Source of the DNA: Gammaproteobacteria bacterium
Lineage (GTDB): Bacteria; Pseudomonadota; Gammaproteobacteria; Poriferisulfidales; GCA-002705445
Assembly: GCA_018675635.1 (NCBI GenBank)
Contig: JABGXU010000007.1
Location: forward strand, 379,366-443,365
DNA: 64,000 nt
Direction: 5' to 3'
The position numbers and the translations under genes are program-made. Shown here piece after piece: positions 1 through 8,565 of the stretch (position 1 is its first letter; every line of letters starts with the position of its first letter). The notes under the pieces were generated by a model. It was not told the origin of the DNA. It saw only the letters and a list, made by a program, of their open reading frames with translations, and ran no database searches.

Positions 1-331
1 ATATCCTGATGAAAAATCTTATAAAATTACAGATTTTAAAAATAAATCTGTACATTTAGTTACTTCAGTCGCTAATCCAGATTTATTAATTAATGTATTA
101 AAAAAATATAATATAGATGTAATTAGTCATATATATCCTGATCATTATCATTTTATGCCTGAAAATTTTATTTTTAATGATGAATTGGATATTTTTATGA
201 CTGAAAAGGACTATGTTAAAGTTGATTCATTTAGAATTGTTAGAGCCTATTATTTCCCTACAGATATTGTTGTTGATAATGATATTAAAATAATGTTGAA
301 TGATAAGATATCTAAATTATTAGAGGTATAA
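1..331 (+). CDS. lpxK: Tetraacyldisaccharide 4'-kinase, C-terminal part (partial)
   Basis: This is the 3' end of a gene that starts before the window; codons run from base 2 to the TAA at 329-331, giving about 109 residues. The visible part contains a VANPD segment, a PDHYHF motif and MTEKDYVK, which match the C-terminal half of LpxK (typically A-x-GNP, PDHH and MTEKDAVK). LpxK uses ATP to phosphorylate the 4' position of the lipid A disaccharide precursor at the inner membrane. The following order, Trm112-like gene then kdsB, is the enterobacterial lpxK-ycaR-kdsB order, which strengthens the call. The kinase P-loop lies in the missing N-terminal part, so intactness cannot be judged. Confidence 0.88.
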   Translation, partial: YPDEKSYKITDFKNKSVHLVTSVANPDLLINVLKKYNIDVISHIYPDHYHFMPENFIFNDELDIFMTEKDYVKVDSFRIVRAYYFPTDIVVDNDIKIMLNDKISKLLEV

Positions 332-333
332 AA

Positions 334-540
334 TTGATAAATAAAAATCTTTTAAGTATTCTTGTTTGCCCTGTTACAAAAAGTGAGCTTTATTATAATA
401 AAGAGTCCCAAGAACTAATTTCTTTGCCTGCTAGATTAGCATACCCTATAAAAGATGATATTCCTGTCATGCTTGAATCTGAAGCTAGAGATTTAGAACC
501 TGACGAATATGATAAATTTAAATCTAAATTTCTTAAGTAA
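334..540 (+). CDS. Trm112-family small protein (YcaR-like)
   Basis: A 68-residue protein beginning at a TTG codon two bases after the lpxK stop. It starts [18 protein letters not shown] and continues with [18 protein letters not shown], the standard pattern of the YcaR/Trm112 (UPF0434) family, whose members usually run about 60 residues and sit between lpxK and kdsB. Only one of the cysteines common in zinc-binding members remains (VCPV). Eukaryotic Trm112 is a methyltransferase activator; the bacterial role is not settled. The TTG start is chosen because the conserved N-terminus begins there and no ATG is available upstream. Co-transcription with lpxK and kdsB is likely from the spacing. Confidence 0.85.
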   Translation: MINKNLLSILVCPVTKSELYYNKESQELISLPARLAYPIKDDIPVMLESEARDLEPDEYDKFKSKFLK

Positions 541-551
541 GAGAAAAATTT

Positions 552-1256
552 ATGAAATTTTATGTTGTAATACCTGCTCGCTATGATTCATCACGATTTC
601 CAGGAAAGGTTTTAAGTCTCATACATGGAAAAACAATGCTTCAGCATGTTTATGATAACGCTAAAAAATCACAAGCAACCGAAGTATTTATTGCTACAGA
701 CAGCGACATTGTTATGAAAAGCGCAAAAAGTTTTACTGACAATGTGCTATTAACATCAAAAAATAATAAAAATGGAACGGAAAGAGTCGCTGAAGTATCA
801 AAATCTTTTAATTGGCCTGAAGATACATTGGTTATTAATTTGCAGGCTGATATGCCTGAACTAAGATGTGAAAATATAGATTTTTTAGCTAAAAGTGTTG
901 ATAAGACAGCTAATATAACGACATTGTACTATCCTTTAACTAGTTCAAAGCTTTTGTTAGATAAAAATACAGTTAAAATACATATATATAAGGAAAATAT
1001 ATCCTTTTGTAGAGAAATAAAAAGTAAAAAAGATGGTGATATATACAAGCATATTGGTATATACGCTTATTATGCAAAAGATTTATATTTATATAAAACT
1101 TATACCCAATCTGAAAATGAACTAACTTTAAGTCTTGAACAGTATCGATTTATAGATAATAAGCATAAAATATCAGCATATTGTGCTGTTAGTAACCCAG
1201 GACATAGTGTAGATACAATTGATAATCTTAATAAGATAAAGGATATAAATAATTGA
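552..1256 (+). CDS. kdsB: 3-deoxy-manno-octulosonate cytidylyltransferase (CMP-Kdo synthetase)
   Basis: A 234-residue nucleotidyltransferase that activates Kdo with CTP before its transfer to lipid A. The N-terminal IPARYDSSRFPGKVL and GKTMLQHVY are the nucleotide-binding signature, NGTERVAEV is the central family motif, YKHIGIYAY follows, and the C-terminal PGHSVDT carries the second metal-binding Asp. The usual LQGDEP loop reads LQADMP here, keeping the Asp (residue 100) but losing the Gly and Glu. The protein is somewhat shorter than the usual 245-255 residues. Gene order lpxK-Trm112-kdsB supports the assignment. The stop overlaps the TTG start of the next gene. Confidence 0.9.
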   Translation: MKFYVVIPARYDSSRFPGKVLSLIHGKTMLQHVYDNAKKSQATEVFIATDSDIVMKSAKSFTDNVLLTSKNNKNGTERVAEVSKSFNWPEDTLVINLQADMPELRCENIDFLAKSVDKTANITTLYYPLTSSKLLLDKNTVKIHIYKENISFCREIKSKKDGDIYKHIGIYAYYAKDLYLYKTYTQSENELTLSLEQYRFIDNKHKISAYCAVSNPGHSVDTIDNLNKIKDINN

Positions 1257-1630
1257 AAAATAATAAAAAAGCATTATTAATTATTGCTCATGGAAGTAGA
1301 AAGAAAGTTTCTAACATAGAGATTCATCAGTTAGCTAGTAAAATCTCTAGAGAATCCTCAAGTTTTGATTTTGTTAAAGCTTGTTTTTTAGAAATTGCTG
1401 AACCGTTAATTCCAGGTGGTATATCGTACTGTATTAAAGAAGGGGCCTCAGAAATTTTAGTTTTGCCATATTTTTTAGCTGCAGGTAGACATGTAATTGA
1501 AGATATTCCTGGAATAATCGATGATGAGCAAAAAAAATATCCCAATGTTGCAATTAAATCCTTACCATATTTTGGCTCAAGCTCAGTCATTGTTGACATA
1601 GTTAAGACTCTAGCGGAAAATGACGCTTAA
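1253..1630 (+). CDS. Small sirohydrochlorin chelatase, CbiX/SirB family
   Basis: A 125-residue single-domain chelatase. LLIIAHGSRKKVSN near the N-terminus carries the metal-binding His of the CbiX/SirB family, and ILVLPYFLAAGRHVIEDIP carries the second His. Single-domain forms of this size exist in archaea (CbiX-S) and many Proteobacteria, and insert Co2+, Ni2+ or Fe2+ into sirohydrochlorin; without other cobalamin genes nearby, siroheme synthesis is as likely as B12. Start is TTG at 1253, whose last bases form the kdsB TGA (TTGA overlap), suggesting translational coupling. Metal specificity cannot be read from the sequence. Confidence 0.75.
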   Translation: MKNNKKALLIIAHGSRKKVSNIEIHQLASKISRESSSFDFVKACFLEIAEPLIPGGISYCIKEGASEILVLPYFLAAGRHVIEDIPGIIDDEQKKYPNVAIKSLPYFGSSSVIVDIVKTLAENDA

Positions 1631-1669
1631 TCAAATTAATTAATATATTACATGGAGTAAGGAGATAAG

Positions 1670-2956
1670 ATGTTTAATGAAGACATGACAATTGAGAGTT
1701 TTGATCCAGAGTTAGCAAAAGCTATAAAGGATGAAACTAAAAGACAAGAAGAACATATTGAATTAATAGCATCTGAAAACTATGCAAGCCCAAGAGTAAT
1801 GGAAGCTCAAGGGTCTGTTTTAACAAATAAATATGCAGAAGGCTATCCTGGTAAAAGATATTATGGTGGTTGCGAAAATGTTGATGTTGCTGAACAATTA
1901 GCGATTAATCGTTTAAAAGAACTTTATGGTGCTGATTATGCAAATGTTCAACCGCACTCAGGGTCGCAAGCGAATGCAGCTGTATACATGGCTTTATTGC
2001 AGCCACACGACACAATTCTAGGTATGAGTTTAGCTCATGGTGGGCATTTAACACATGGCTCAAAGGTTAATTTTTCAGGTAAAATTTATAATGCAGTTCA
2101 ATATGGTTTAAATCCTGAAACAGGTGAAATAGATTACGATCAAGTAGAATCATTAGCTAAAGAGCATAAACCAAAAATGGTTATTGCGGGTTTTTCAGCT
2201 TACTCAAGAGTTTTAGATTGGAAAAGATTTAAAGATATCGCTGATTCTGTGGGGGCGTATTTTTTTGTTGATATGGCGCATGTTTCCGGTCTTGTAGCTG
2301 CAGGATTATATCCAAGTCCAGTTCCTTTTGCAGATATAGTGACATCTACAACTCACAAAAGTTTAAGAGGCCCAAGAGGCGGAATTATTATTTGTAAATC
2401 AAATGCAGAAATAGAGAAAAAAATAAGTTCAATGGTTTTTCCTGGAACGCAAGGTGGTCCACTTATGCATGTTATTGCTGCTAAAGCAGTTGCTTTTAAG
2501 GAAGCGTTAGAACCTGAATTTAAAATATATCAAGAGCAGGTATTAAAAAATGCGTCGGCAATGGCTGACCAATTTATAAAAAGAGGGTTTAATGTTGTTT
2601 CAGGCGGAACTGATGATCATTTATTTTTGGTAGATTTTATTGAAAAAGGTATAACAGGAAAGGATGTAGATGCCGCACTCGGTAAAGCTAACATAACAGT
2701 TAATAAGAATTCTGTTCCAAATGACCCGCAGTCCCCTTTTGTTACTAGTGGTATTAGGGTTGGAACGCCAGCTCCTACAACCAGGGGTTTTAAAGAGGCT
2801 GAGTGTGTAGATCTAACAAATTGGATGTGTGACGTAATTGAAAATCTAGATAACGAAGAAATTATTAATGCTGTTAAATTAAAAGTGATAGAATTATGCA
2901 AAAAATACCCAGTATATGCAAAATCCGTAGCTTTAAATGCTGTTTCAGCAGCATAA
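1670..2956 (+). CDS. glyA: Serine hydroxymethyltransferase
   Basis: A 428-residue PLP enzyme that interconverts serine and glycine with tetrahydrofolate and 5,10-methylene-tetrahydrofolate in the cytosol. [18 protein letters not shown], and the Schiff-base segment [13 protein letters not shown] are all intact; full length matches the family (about 415-430). A clear AAGGAG ribosome site lies seven bases ahead of the ATG, one of the best in the window, which fits a highly expressed gene. It heads the run glyA-nrdR-ribD-ribE-ribBX-ribH-nusB-thiL-pgpA. If the organism is methylotrophic, as the 35-39 kb genes suggest, GlyA would also link C1 units to serine, but nothing here separates that role from housekeeping. 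Confidence 0.98.
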   Translation: MFNEDMTIESFDPELAKAIKDETKRQEEHIELIASENYASPRVMEAQGSVLTNKYAEGYPGKRYYGGCENVDVAEQLAINRLKELYGADYANVQPHSGSQANAAVYMALLQPHDTILGMSLAHGGHLTHGSKVNFSGKIYNAVQYGLNPETGEIDYDQVESLAKEHKPKMVIAGFSAYSRVLDWKRFKDIADSVGAYFFVDMAHVSGLVAAGLYPSPVPFADIVTSTTHKSLRGPRGGIIICKSNAEIEKKISSMVFPGTQGGPLMHVIAAKAVAFKEALEPEFKIYQEQVLKNASAMADQFIKRGFNVVSGGTDDHLFLVDFIEKGITGKDVDAALGKANITVNKNSVPNDPQSPFVTSGIRVGTPAPTTRGFKEAECVDLTNWMCDVIENLDNEEIINAVKLKVIELCKKYPVYAKSVALNAVSAA

Positions 2957-2973
2957 CTGTAGAGTTATATTGA

Positions 2974-3495
2974 ATGCACTGCCCATTCTGTAATTTTTCT
3001 GATACTAAGGTAAATGACTCAAGACTTACATCTGACAACTCTCAAGTTAAAAGAAGAAGAGAGTGTGTTAGCTGCGGAAATAGATGGTCAACAATAGAAA
3101 GCGCTGATTTAAATCTTCCTAGAGTTATAAAAAAAGATAATTCTAGGGAAGATTTTTCTGAAAAAAAAGTGGAACGTGGAATACTTAGAGCATTAAATAA
3201 AAGATCTGTTGCTAAAGACTCTATAGATACCGCTATTCAAAACATTAAAAATAAATTAAAAGCAATAAACGATAAAGAAATAATATCTTCTCAAATTGGA
3301 TTATTAGTTATGCAAGAATTAAGAGAGATTGATCAGGTTGCATATATTAGATTCGCATCCGTTTATCATAGTTTTGAAGATCTTCAGGCATTTCAAGATA
3401 TTATTAAAATAATAGAGAAAGATTTATCTCCTGAAATGATAAAAACGCAATTAAAATTAATTGATGATGAAATGACAAAAAACAAAAAAAAATGA
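2974..3495 (+). CDS. nrdR: Transcriptional repressor NrdR
   Basis: A 173-residue regulator of ribonucleotide reductase genes. The N-terminal zinc ribbon shows Cys3, Cys6, Cys31 and Cys34 (CPFC ... CVSC), followed by an ATP-cone domain (IKKDNSREDFSEKKVERGI, then YIRFASVYHSFED). NrdR binds NrdR boxes upstream of nrd operons when ATP/dATP indicates enough dNTP. The C-terminal tail beyond about residue 150 is Lys-rich and a little longer than usual. The stop TGA overlaps the ribD ATG (ATGA). Linkage to glyA and ribD is the common proteobacterial arrangement. Confidence 0.97.
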   Translation: MHCPFCNFSDTKVNDSRLTSDNSQVKRRRECVSCGNRWSTIESADLNLPRVIKKDNSREDFSEKKVERGILRALNKRSVAKDSIDTAIQNIKNKLKAINDKEIISSQIGLLVMQELREIDQVAYIRFASVYHSFEDLQAFQDIIKIIEKDLSPEMIKTQLKLIDDEMTKNKKK

Positions 3496-4586
3496 AATCA
3501 GAAATTTTTTTTATGGAGCATGCTATTAGCTTAGCAAAAAATGGTACATACACCGCATCTCCAAATCCTTTAGTAGGTTGTGTTATTACTGAACATAATA
3601 AAATTTTAAGTGAAGGCTATCATTTTAAAACAGGTTTAGACCATGCTGAAATTATTGCTTTAAAAAAATTAAAGAAAAAAGTTAATAAAAATATGACAAT
3701 GTTTATTAATTTAGAGCCATGTTGTCATTATGGTAAAACAGCACCTTGCGCTGAGGCTATAATAAAATCTGGAATAAAAAATATCTATATTTCAATATTA
3801 GACCCTAACCCTTTGGTTAAAGGAAAAGGCGTGAAGCATTTAAGATCAAATGGAGTTAGCGTTAAAATTGGTTTATGTAAAGATAAGGCTCGTTCCCTGA
3901 ATAAAGGTTATATATCTAGAATGAAAAAAAATATACCATATGTAACTGCTAAACAAGCATTAAGTATAGATTCTAAAATATCATTGCTTGGAAAAAATAA
4001 ATGGATAAGTTCTAAAGAGTCAAGGAGAGATGTGCAATATTTGCGAGCAGAGTCGTGCGCTATATTAGTTGGTGCAAAAACAGTAATTAATGATAATCCT
4101 ATGCTTGATGTTCGTCTATCTAAAAAAGATTTAGATATAGAATTAGAAATAAGGCAACCAATACGAATTGTTTTGGATACCAATTTAAAATTAAATATAA
4201 ATAAATATAAAATTTTTAACGGTATTGAAAAAAAAATTGTGTTTAATTCATTATCATCATTATATAACAATAAAAAAAACATAGACTTTGTGAAAATAAG
4301 AAAATATAAGGATGGACTTAATATTGGTTCTATTTTAAAGATTCTCGCAGAAAAATATGAGATTAATAATCTTATGGTTGAGCCAGGATCGAAACTACTA
4401 ACAACGTTAATAGGTAAAAATTTTATTGACGAGCTAGTTTTGTATCATTGCCCAATTTATATAGGTAAACTAGGATTGAATTTTATTAATATCAATAATA
4501 AAGCTTTCAATAATCAGTCTATTGCTATAGATTCTGTTAAGAAATTTTCAAATGATGTTAGAATTACTTATAAATTAACGAGATAA
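3492..4586 (+). CDS. ribD: Bifunctional diaminohydroxyphosphoribosylaminopyrimidine deaminase / 5-amino-6-(5-phosphoribosylamino)uracil reductase
   Basis: A 364-residue two-domain riboflavin enzyme. The N-terminal deaminase domain (about residues 1-145) has the zinc-binding HAEII and PCCHYGKTAPC motifs. The C-terminal reductase domain (about 150-364) has WISSKESRRDVQYLRAES, ILVGAKTVINDNPML and a VEPGSKLLT segment matching the usual EGG region. It catalyses the second and third steps from the GTP cyclohydrolase II product. Length is normal. It overlaps nrdR by four bases and is followed two bases later by ribE. Confidence 0.96.
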   Translation: MKSEIFFMEHAISLAKNGTYTASPNPLVGCVITEHNKILSEGYHFKTGLDHAEIIALKKLKKKVNKNMTMFINLEPCCHYGKTAPCAEAIIKSGIKNIYISILDPNPLVKGKGVKHLRSNGVSVKIGLCKDKARSLNKGYISRMKKNIPYVTAKQALSIDSKISLLGKNKWISSKESRRDVQYLRAESCAILVGAKTVINDNPMLDVRLSKKDLDIELEIRQPIRIVLDTNLKLNINKYKIFNGIEKKIVFNSLSSLYNNKKNIDFVKIRKYKDGLNIGSILKILAEKYEINNLMVEPGSKLLTTLIGKNFIDELVLYHCPIYIGKLGLNFININNKAFNNQSIAIDSVKKFSNDVRITYKLTR

Positions 4587-4588
4587 TT

Positions 4589-5188
4589 ATGTTTACTGGA
4601 TTAATACAAGAAATAGCTACCGTCGAATCTATTAATAGTAAGCATGGTGATATACAAGCAGTATTTTCAGCAAGCAATGCTTTTCTGCTATCATTAAAAA
4701 ACGGCGATAGTTTATCTATTAATGGTGTCTGCCTAACAGTATATAATTTAACAGATAAAAATTTTTCAGTAGATATATCGAATGAAACCTTAGATGTTAC
4801 TACCTTTACCCAACTAAATACTGGTTATAGAGTAAATATTGAAAGTGCATTAAGCTTGCAATCTAAACTAGGAGGGCACTTAGTAAGTGGACACGTAGAT
4901 TCAACTGCCCAAATTTCAGATTTATATAAAGATTCTAGATCTTATAGACTTGGTTTTAAATTAAATAACAATAATTATGATAAATACATTGTAAAAAAAG
5001 GATCTATTTGCATTGATGGGATAAGCTTAACAGTGAGCGCTGATTCAAGTAATAGTTTTTTTGCAAATATTATTCCATATACATGGAGTAATACTATCAT
5101 GCAATATTATAAAGTTGGGACTATGGTTAACGTGGAAGTTGATAGAATAGCTTTACATGTTGAAAAATTATTAATTAATAAAGATTAA
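4589..5188 (+). CDS. ribE: Riboflavin synthase, alpha subunit
   Basis: A 199-residue protein made of two internally repeated lumazine-binding barrels. The start MFTGLIQEIATV is the family signature; the first repeat has SINGVCLTV and the second has SICIDGISLTVS, each the ligand-contact motif. GGHLVSGHVDS is also intact. It dismutates two molecules of 6,7-dimethyl-8-ribityllumazine into riboflavin and the RibD product. Flanked by ribD and the ribBX gene, so the last steps are made from one operon. This gene is called ribC in older E. coli naming. Confidence 0.96.
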   Translation: MFTGLIQEIATVESINSKHGDIQAVFSASNAFLLSLKNGDSLSINGVCLTVYNLTDKNFSVDISNETLDVTTFTQLNTGYRVNIESALSLQSKLGGHLVSGHVDSTAQISDLYKDSRSYRLGFKLNNNNYDKYIVKKGSICIDGISLTVSADSSNSFFANIIPYTWSNTIMQYYKVGTMVNVEVDRIALHVEKLLINKD

Positions 5189-5197
5189 GAGAAATAA

Positions 5198-6286
5198 ATG
5201 CTATCAAAAACTGAAGACATACTAAAAGATTTAAAAGTAGGCAAGATGGTTTTAATAGTTGATGATGAAAGTCGCGAAAATGAAGGTGATTTCATAATGG
5301 TGGCAAGTAAAGTTACACCTGAAGATATTAACTTTATGAGTAAATTTGCTAGAGGATTAATATGCCTAACTCTTACCAGAGAGAGATGTAAGCAATTAAA
5401 TTTACCTCTTATGAAAAGTGATACTGATTCAAAACATGAAACTAATTTCACAATATCTATAGAAGCGTCAGAAGGTGTAACTACAGGTATATCTGCATAC
5501 GATAGAGCGCATACAATAAAAACAGCTGTTATGCCAGAGGCATTGCCAAATGACATATCAAGGCCTGGTCATATATTTCCATTGATGTCTCAGCCTGGAG
5601 GAGTTTTAACTAGAGCAGGACATACAGAAGCAGGTTGCGATCTTGCTAGGCTTGCTGGCTTTGAACCAGCTGCTGTTATTGTGGAAATAATGAGTGATGA
5701 TGGAAGCATGGCTAGGCTACCAGAGTTAAAAAATATCGCTAAAGAGCATAATATAAAAATTGGCACTATAGAGGATTTGATTAAGTATAGAACTAAACAT
5801 GAAAAAACAGTAATTAGGAAAAGCGAATCATGCATTAATACAGAATATGGTGAATTTAATTTAGTTTCATACGAAGATATATTGTCAAATACTATGCATA
5901 TAGCTTTAGTAAAAGGAAGTATAAATAGCTCGAAAGCAACTTTTGTAAGAGTTCATATTCAAAATACAATTAAAGATATCCTTCATTCTTCTCATCATTC
6001 AGGATGGCCTCTAAAAAATGCTATGCAAAGAATAAATAAAGAGGGTAATGGTGTAATATTAATATTGAGATGGAATGAGTCTGTTAATGATATAATTGGA
6101 GATATAGAAAAAATTAAGATAACTAATGAGCCATCAACTCAAGACTTTGACAGAAGGACCCTCGGGATTGGCGGCCAAATTCTATCTGACTTAGGTGTTA
6201 CAAAAATGAATTTACTTAGTTCGCCAAAAACATTTTATGGTTTAGGTGGATACGGGTTAGAAATTGAAAAATATATTACGGAATAA
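5198..6286 (+). CDS. ribB: 3,4-dihydroxy-2-butanone-4-phosphate synthase with a degenerate GTP cyclohydrolase II-like domain (RibBX type)
   Basis: A 362-residue fusion. The N-terminal domain (about 1-200) is a complete RibB: DDESRENEGDFIM, a TGISAYDRAHT loop, RPGHIFPL and RAGHTEAGCDLARLAG. The C-terminal domain (about 208-362) aligns with GTP cyclohydrolase II but lacks its zinc-binding cysteine cluster (that region reads VRVHIQNTIKDILHSSHH) and the RQEGRG motif (here NKEGNGVIL). It is therefore probably not a GTP cyclohydrolase. Proteobacteria are known to carry such hybrids under the name RibBX. A separate active RibA should be encoded elsewhere. Automatic pipelines would probably label it bifunctional RibBA. 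Confidence 0.92.
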   Translation: MLSKTEDILKDLKVGKMVLIVDDESRENEGDFIMVASKVTPEDINFMSKFARGLICLTLTRERCKQLNLPLMKSDTDSKHETNFTISIEASEGVTTGISAYDRAHTIKTAVMPEALPNDISRPGHIFPLMSQPGGVLTRAGHTEAGCDLARLAGFEPAAVIVEIMSDDGSMARLPELKNIAKEHNIKIGTIEDLIKYRTKHEKTVIRKSESCINTEYGEFNLVSYEDILSNTMHIALVKGSINSSKATFVRVHIQNTIKDILHSSHHSGWPLKNAMQRINKEGNGVILILRWNESVNDIIGDIEKIKITNEPSTQDFDRRTLGIGGQILSDLGVTKMNLLSSPKTFYGLGGYGLEIEKYITE

Positions 6287-6288
6287 CG

Positions 6289-6753
6289 ATGGATAAAAAC
6301 ATATTTAACATTACGGTTATTAGTTCAGAATTTAATGCAGATATTGTAAATAATTTATATCTAGGTGTTGAAAAATTCTTTAAAGAAAAATGCTCATTCG
6401 CATTAATCGAAATAAATGAAATAAAGGCCCCCGGGTCTTTTGAATTACCATATATAGCGAAACGAGTTTTAGAGAAAAAAAATACCGATTGCATCATTAC
6501 TTTGGGTTGTATTATTAAGGGTGAAACAGCACATTTTGAATACATATCAAATGCATGTGCAAATACTTTATCTCAATTAACAATACAATCTGAAATTCCT
6601 ATTATGTTTGGTGTGATTACTGCTTATAACAGAGAGCAAGCAATTGCAAGATCTCAAGTAGATTTCGATAATAAAGATAACCTAAATATTGGATTTAATG
6701 TAGCTAATGCTGCCTTACAAACTTTAATATCCAAGAAAATTCATAAGCTATAA
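6289..6753 (+). CDS. ribH: 6,7-dimethyl-8-ribityllumazine synthase
   Basis: A 154-residue lumazine synthase, which condenses the RibB product with 5-amino-6-ribitylaminouracil. The substrate-binding APGSFELPY loop, LGCIIKGETAHFEYI with the catalytic His, and PIMFGVITAYNREQA are in the expected order. Length matches the usual 150-160. It begins two bases after the ribBX stop and is followed three bases later by nusB, the classical ribH-nusB arrangement. Confidence 0.96.
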   Translation: MDKNIFNITVISSEFNADIVNNLYLGVEKFFKEKCSFALIEINEIKAPGSFELPYIAKRVLEKKNTDCIITLGCIIKGETAHFEYISNACANTLSQLTIQSEIPIMFGVITAYNREQAIARSQVDFDNKDNLNIGFNVANAALQTLISKKIHKL

Positions 6754-6756
6754 AAA

Positions 6757-7197
6757 ATGAAAATAAATAATGCTATGCGTAATACTAATCGCAATATATG
6801 GTCACGTAGGCTAGCGTTTCAAGCTATTTATTCATGGTCAATAAATAATTGTGACATAGATGAATTAAGGTCTATTTTTCAATCTGATGAAAATTATAAA
6901 AAATCAAATGCTGAGTATTTTGATGAAATAGCTTCTGGTGTTATTAATAATATATCTGATATTGATAATTTTATTTCAGAATTATCTGAAATTAATATTA
7001 AAAATATTAATTACGTAGAACTTAGTATTATAAGATGTTGTATACACGAACTATACTATAATAAAAAATTCCCAAAGGAAATTCTGTTAGCTGAATTTAT
7101 AAAACTTTCAACTAAATTTGGCGGTCAAGATAGTTACAAATTTGTAAATGCTTTTTTAGAAAAATTTATCTCAAGTAAACACTATGAAAATTACTGA
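6757..7197 (+). CDS. nusB: Transcription antitermination factor NusB
   Basis: A 146-residue all-helical protein that binds boxA RNA with NusE/S10 in rRNA antitermination. SRRLAFQAIYSWS near the N-terminus, IDNFISELSE, NYVELSIIRCCIHELYYNKKFP and LLAEFIKLSTKFGGQDSYKFVNAFL are family landmarks. A second ATG at 6772 would remove five residues and is an equally possible start. The 3' end overlaps thiL by 14 bases, which points to coupled expression. Confidence 0.94.
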   Translation: MKINNAMRNTNRNIWSRRLAFQAIYSWSINNCDIDELRSIFQSDENYKKSNAEYFDEIASGVINNISDIDNFISELSEINIKNINYVELSIIRCCIHELYYNKKFPKEILLAEFIKLSTKFGGQDSYKFVNAFLEKFISSKHYENY

Positions 7198-8101
7198 AAA
7201 AGATATAATTGATATAATATCAAAAAATACTAATTTTAGAGAAGAAGTGCTTGTTCCAATAGGAGATGACGCAAGTGTATTGCTTCCAAAACAGAATTCA
7301 TACCTTGTGTTAACAACAGATACTATGGTTCTTGATACACATTTTGATTCAAATATTACTCCATATGAGCTTGGCTATATTGCTGCAGCATCAAATGTTA
7401 GTGATTTATCAGCAATGGGTGCTAAACCAGCATTTGCTCTTTTAAATTTAACATTACCGGAGACCTCTGGAAGTTATATTAAGGAATTAATTAAAGGATG
7501 CAACAAAGTGTTTAAAGAATTTCCTGTTTCTGTAATAGGTGGTGATACAACAAATGGCCCATTAAGCATAACATTTACATTAATAGGATATACTGAAAAA
7601 AATAATTTTATGAAAATTGATAATGCAAAACCTGAAGATAAGATTTTTATATCAGGATTAATTGGTGAAAGCTTGTTATCAAGAAAAAATAATAAGTACC
7701 ATTTGCCAAAATTACGCAATGAGCTAGGTATACTTCTAACTAATTATGCTAATTGTTGCACTGATATGTCGGATGGTCTGCTAGCTTCACTAAATAATAT
7801 TACAAAGCAAAGTAATCTAGGTTCAAAAATTATAATTAATAATATACCTATTAGCAAAAATTTAAAAAAGAAATTAGAAATTGAAAATTTAACATGGCAA
7901 GATATATTAAGCTACGGAGAAGATTATGAGCTACTATTTTCTGTAAGCCGCTTTAAAACTGAAGTGTTGACTAAACTATGCCGAGATATTAATTTTGATA
8001 TATATGAGATAGGTAAATTTACTGAAGAAAAAAAATCGAGTTTTTATAATGATGATATTCGTATAGAATTAGACATGACAAAAAAATTCGAGCACTTTTA
8101 A
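7184..8101 (+). CDS. thiL: Thiamine-monophosphate kinase
   Basis: A 305-residue ATP-dependent kinase that makes thiamine diphosphate from thiamine monophosphate. GDDASVL, TTDTMVLDTHF, LSDLSAMGAKPAFALLNL-type and VIGGDTTNGPLSITFTLIG motifs form the metal and ATP site; TDMSDGLLASL and YGEDYELLF lie in the C-terminal half. Length is slightly below the E. coli enzyme (325). It starts inside the end of nusB and is followed by pgpA, the conserved nusB-thiL-pgpA order. Confidence 0.96.
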   Translation: MKITEKDIIDIISKNTNFREEVLVPIGDDASVLLPKQNSYLVLTTDTMVLDTHFDSNITPYELGYIAAASNVSDLSAMGAKPAFALLNLTLPETSGSYIKELIKGCNKVFKEFPVSVIGGDTTNGPLSITFTLIGYTEKNNFMKIDNAKPEDKIFISGLIGESLLSRKNNKYHLPKLRNELGILLTNYANCCTDMSDGLLASLNNITKQSNLGSKIIINNIPISKNLKKKLEIENLTWQDILSYGEDYELLFSVSRFKTEVLTKLCRDINFDIYEIGKFTEEKKSSFYNDDIRIELDMTKKFEHF

Positions 8102-8103
8102 TT

Positions 8104-8565
8104 ATGTTGTCCTTTTTAGTTAAATTTTTTCTTACTGGATTTTACTCTGGAAAAATAAAATTCATGCCCGGTACTTGCGGCACATTAGTAGCAGTTTTGC
8201 TTTACTACTTTTTTTTTAATAACGCTCTAATTACAAATATTATAATAATAATATTTTTATTTTTTTTGTCTTTAATGATTTTAAATTACTCATACTCAAA
8301 ATCAATTTTTAAGGAAATCGATGATAAATCAATAGTTATAGATGAAATTATTGGGTATTTATCATTTATGATTTTTTTTAATCCTACGATTAATAATATT
8401 ATTATTGGTTTTATTTTATTTAGAATATTTGATATTACAAAGCCATTTCCTATAAATTTGATTGACAGAAAATTAAAAAATAGTCTTGGTGTAATTTTTG
8501 ACGATATTATTGCTGGTTTTTTTTCAGGTTTAATTTTATATTTAGTTAATAATGCTTTTAAGTAG
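8104..8565 (+). CDS. pgpA: Phosphatidylglycerophosphatase A
   Basis: A 153-residue inner-membrane lipid phosphatase that makes phosphatidylglycerol from its phosphate. TGFYSGKIKFMPGTCGTLVA at the N-terminus, IVIDEIIGY in the middle, FRIFDITKPFPINLID and GVIFDDIIAG at the end are the PgpA motifs with acidic and basic catalytic residues. Several hydrophobic segments fit membrane anchoring. The position after thiL is conserved. The 3' end overlaps the transporter gene by 14 bases. Confidence 0.95.
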   Translation: MLSFLVKFFLTGFYSGKIKFMPGTCGTLVAVLLYYFFFNNALITNIIIIIFLFFLSLMILNYSYSKSIFKEIDDKSIVIDEIIGYLSFMIFFNPTINNIIIGFILFRIFDITKPFPINLIDRKLKNSLGVIFDDIIAGFFSGLILYLVNNAFK

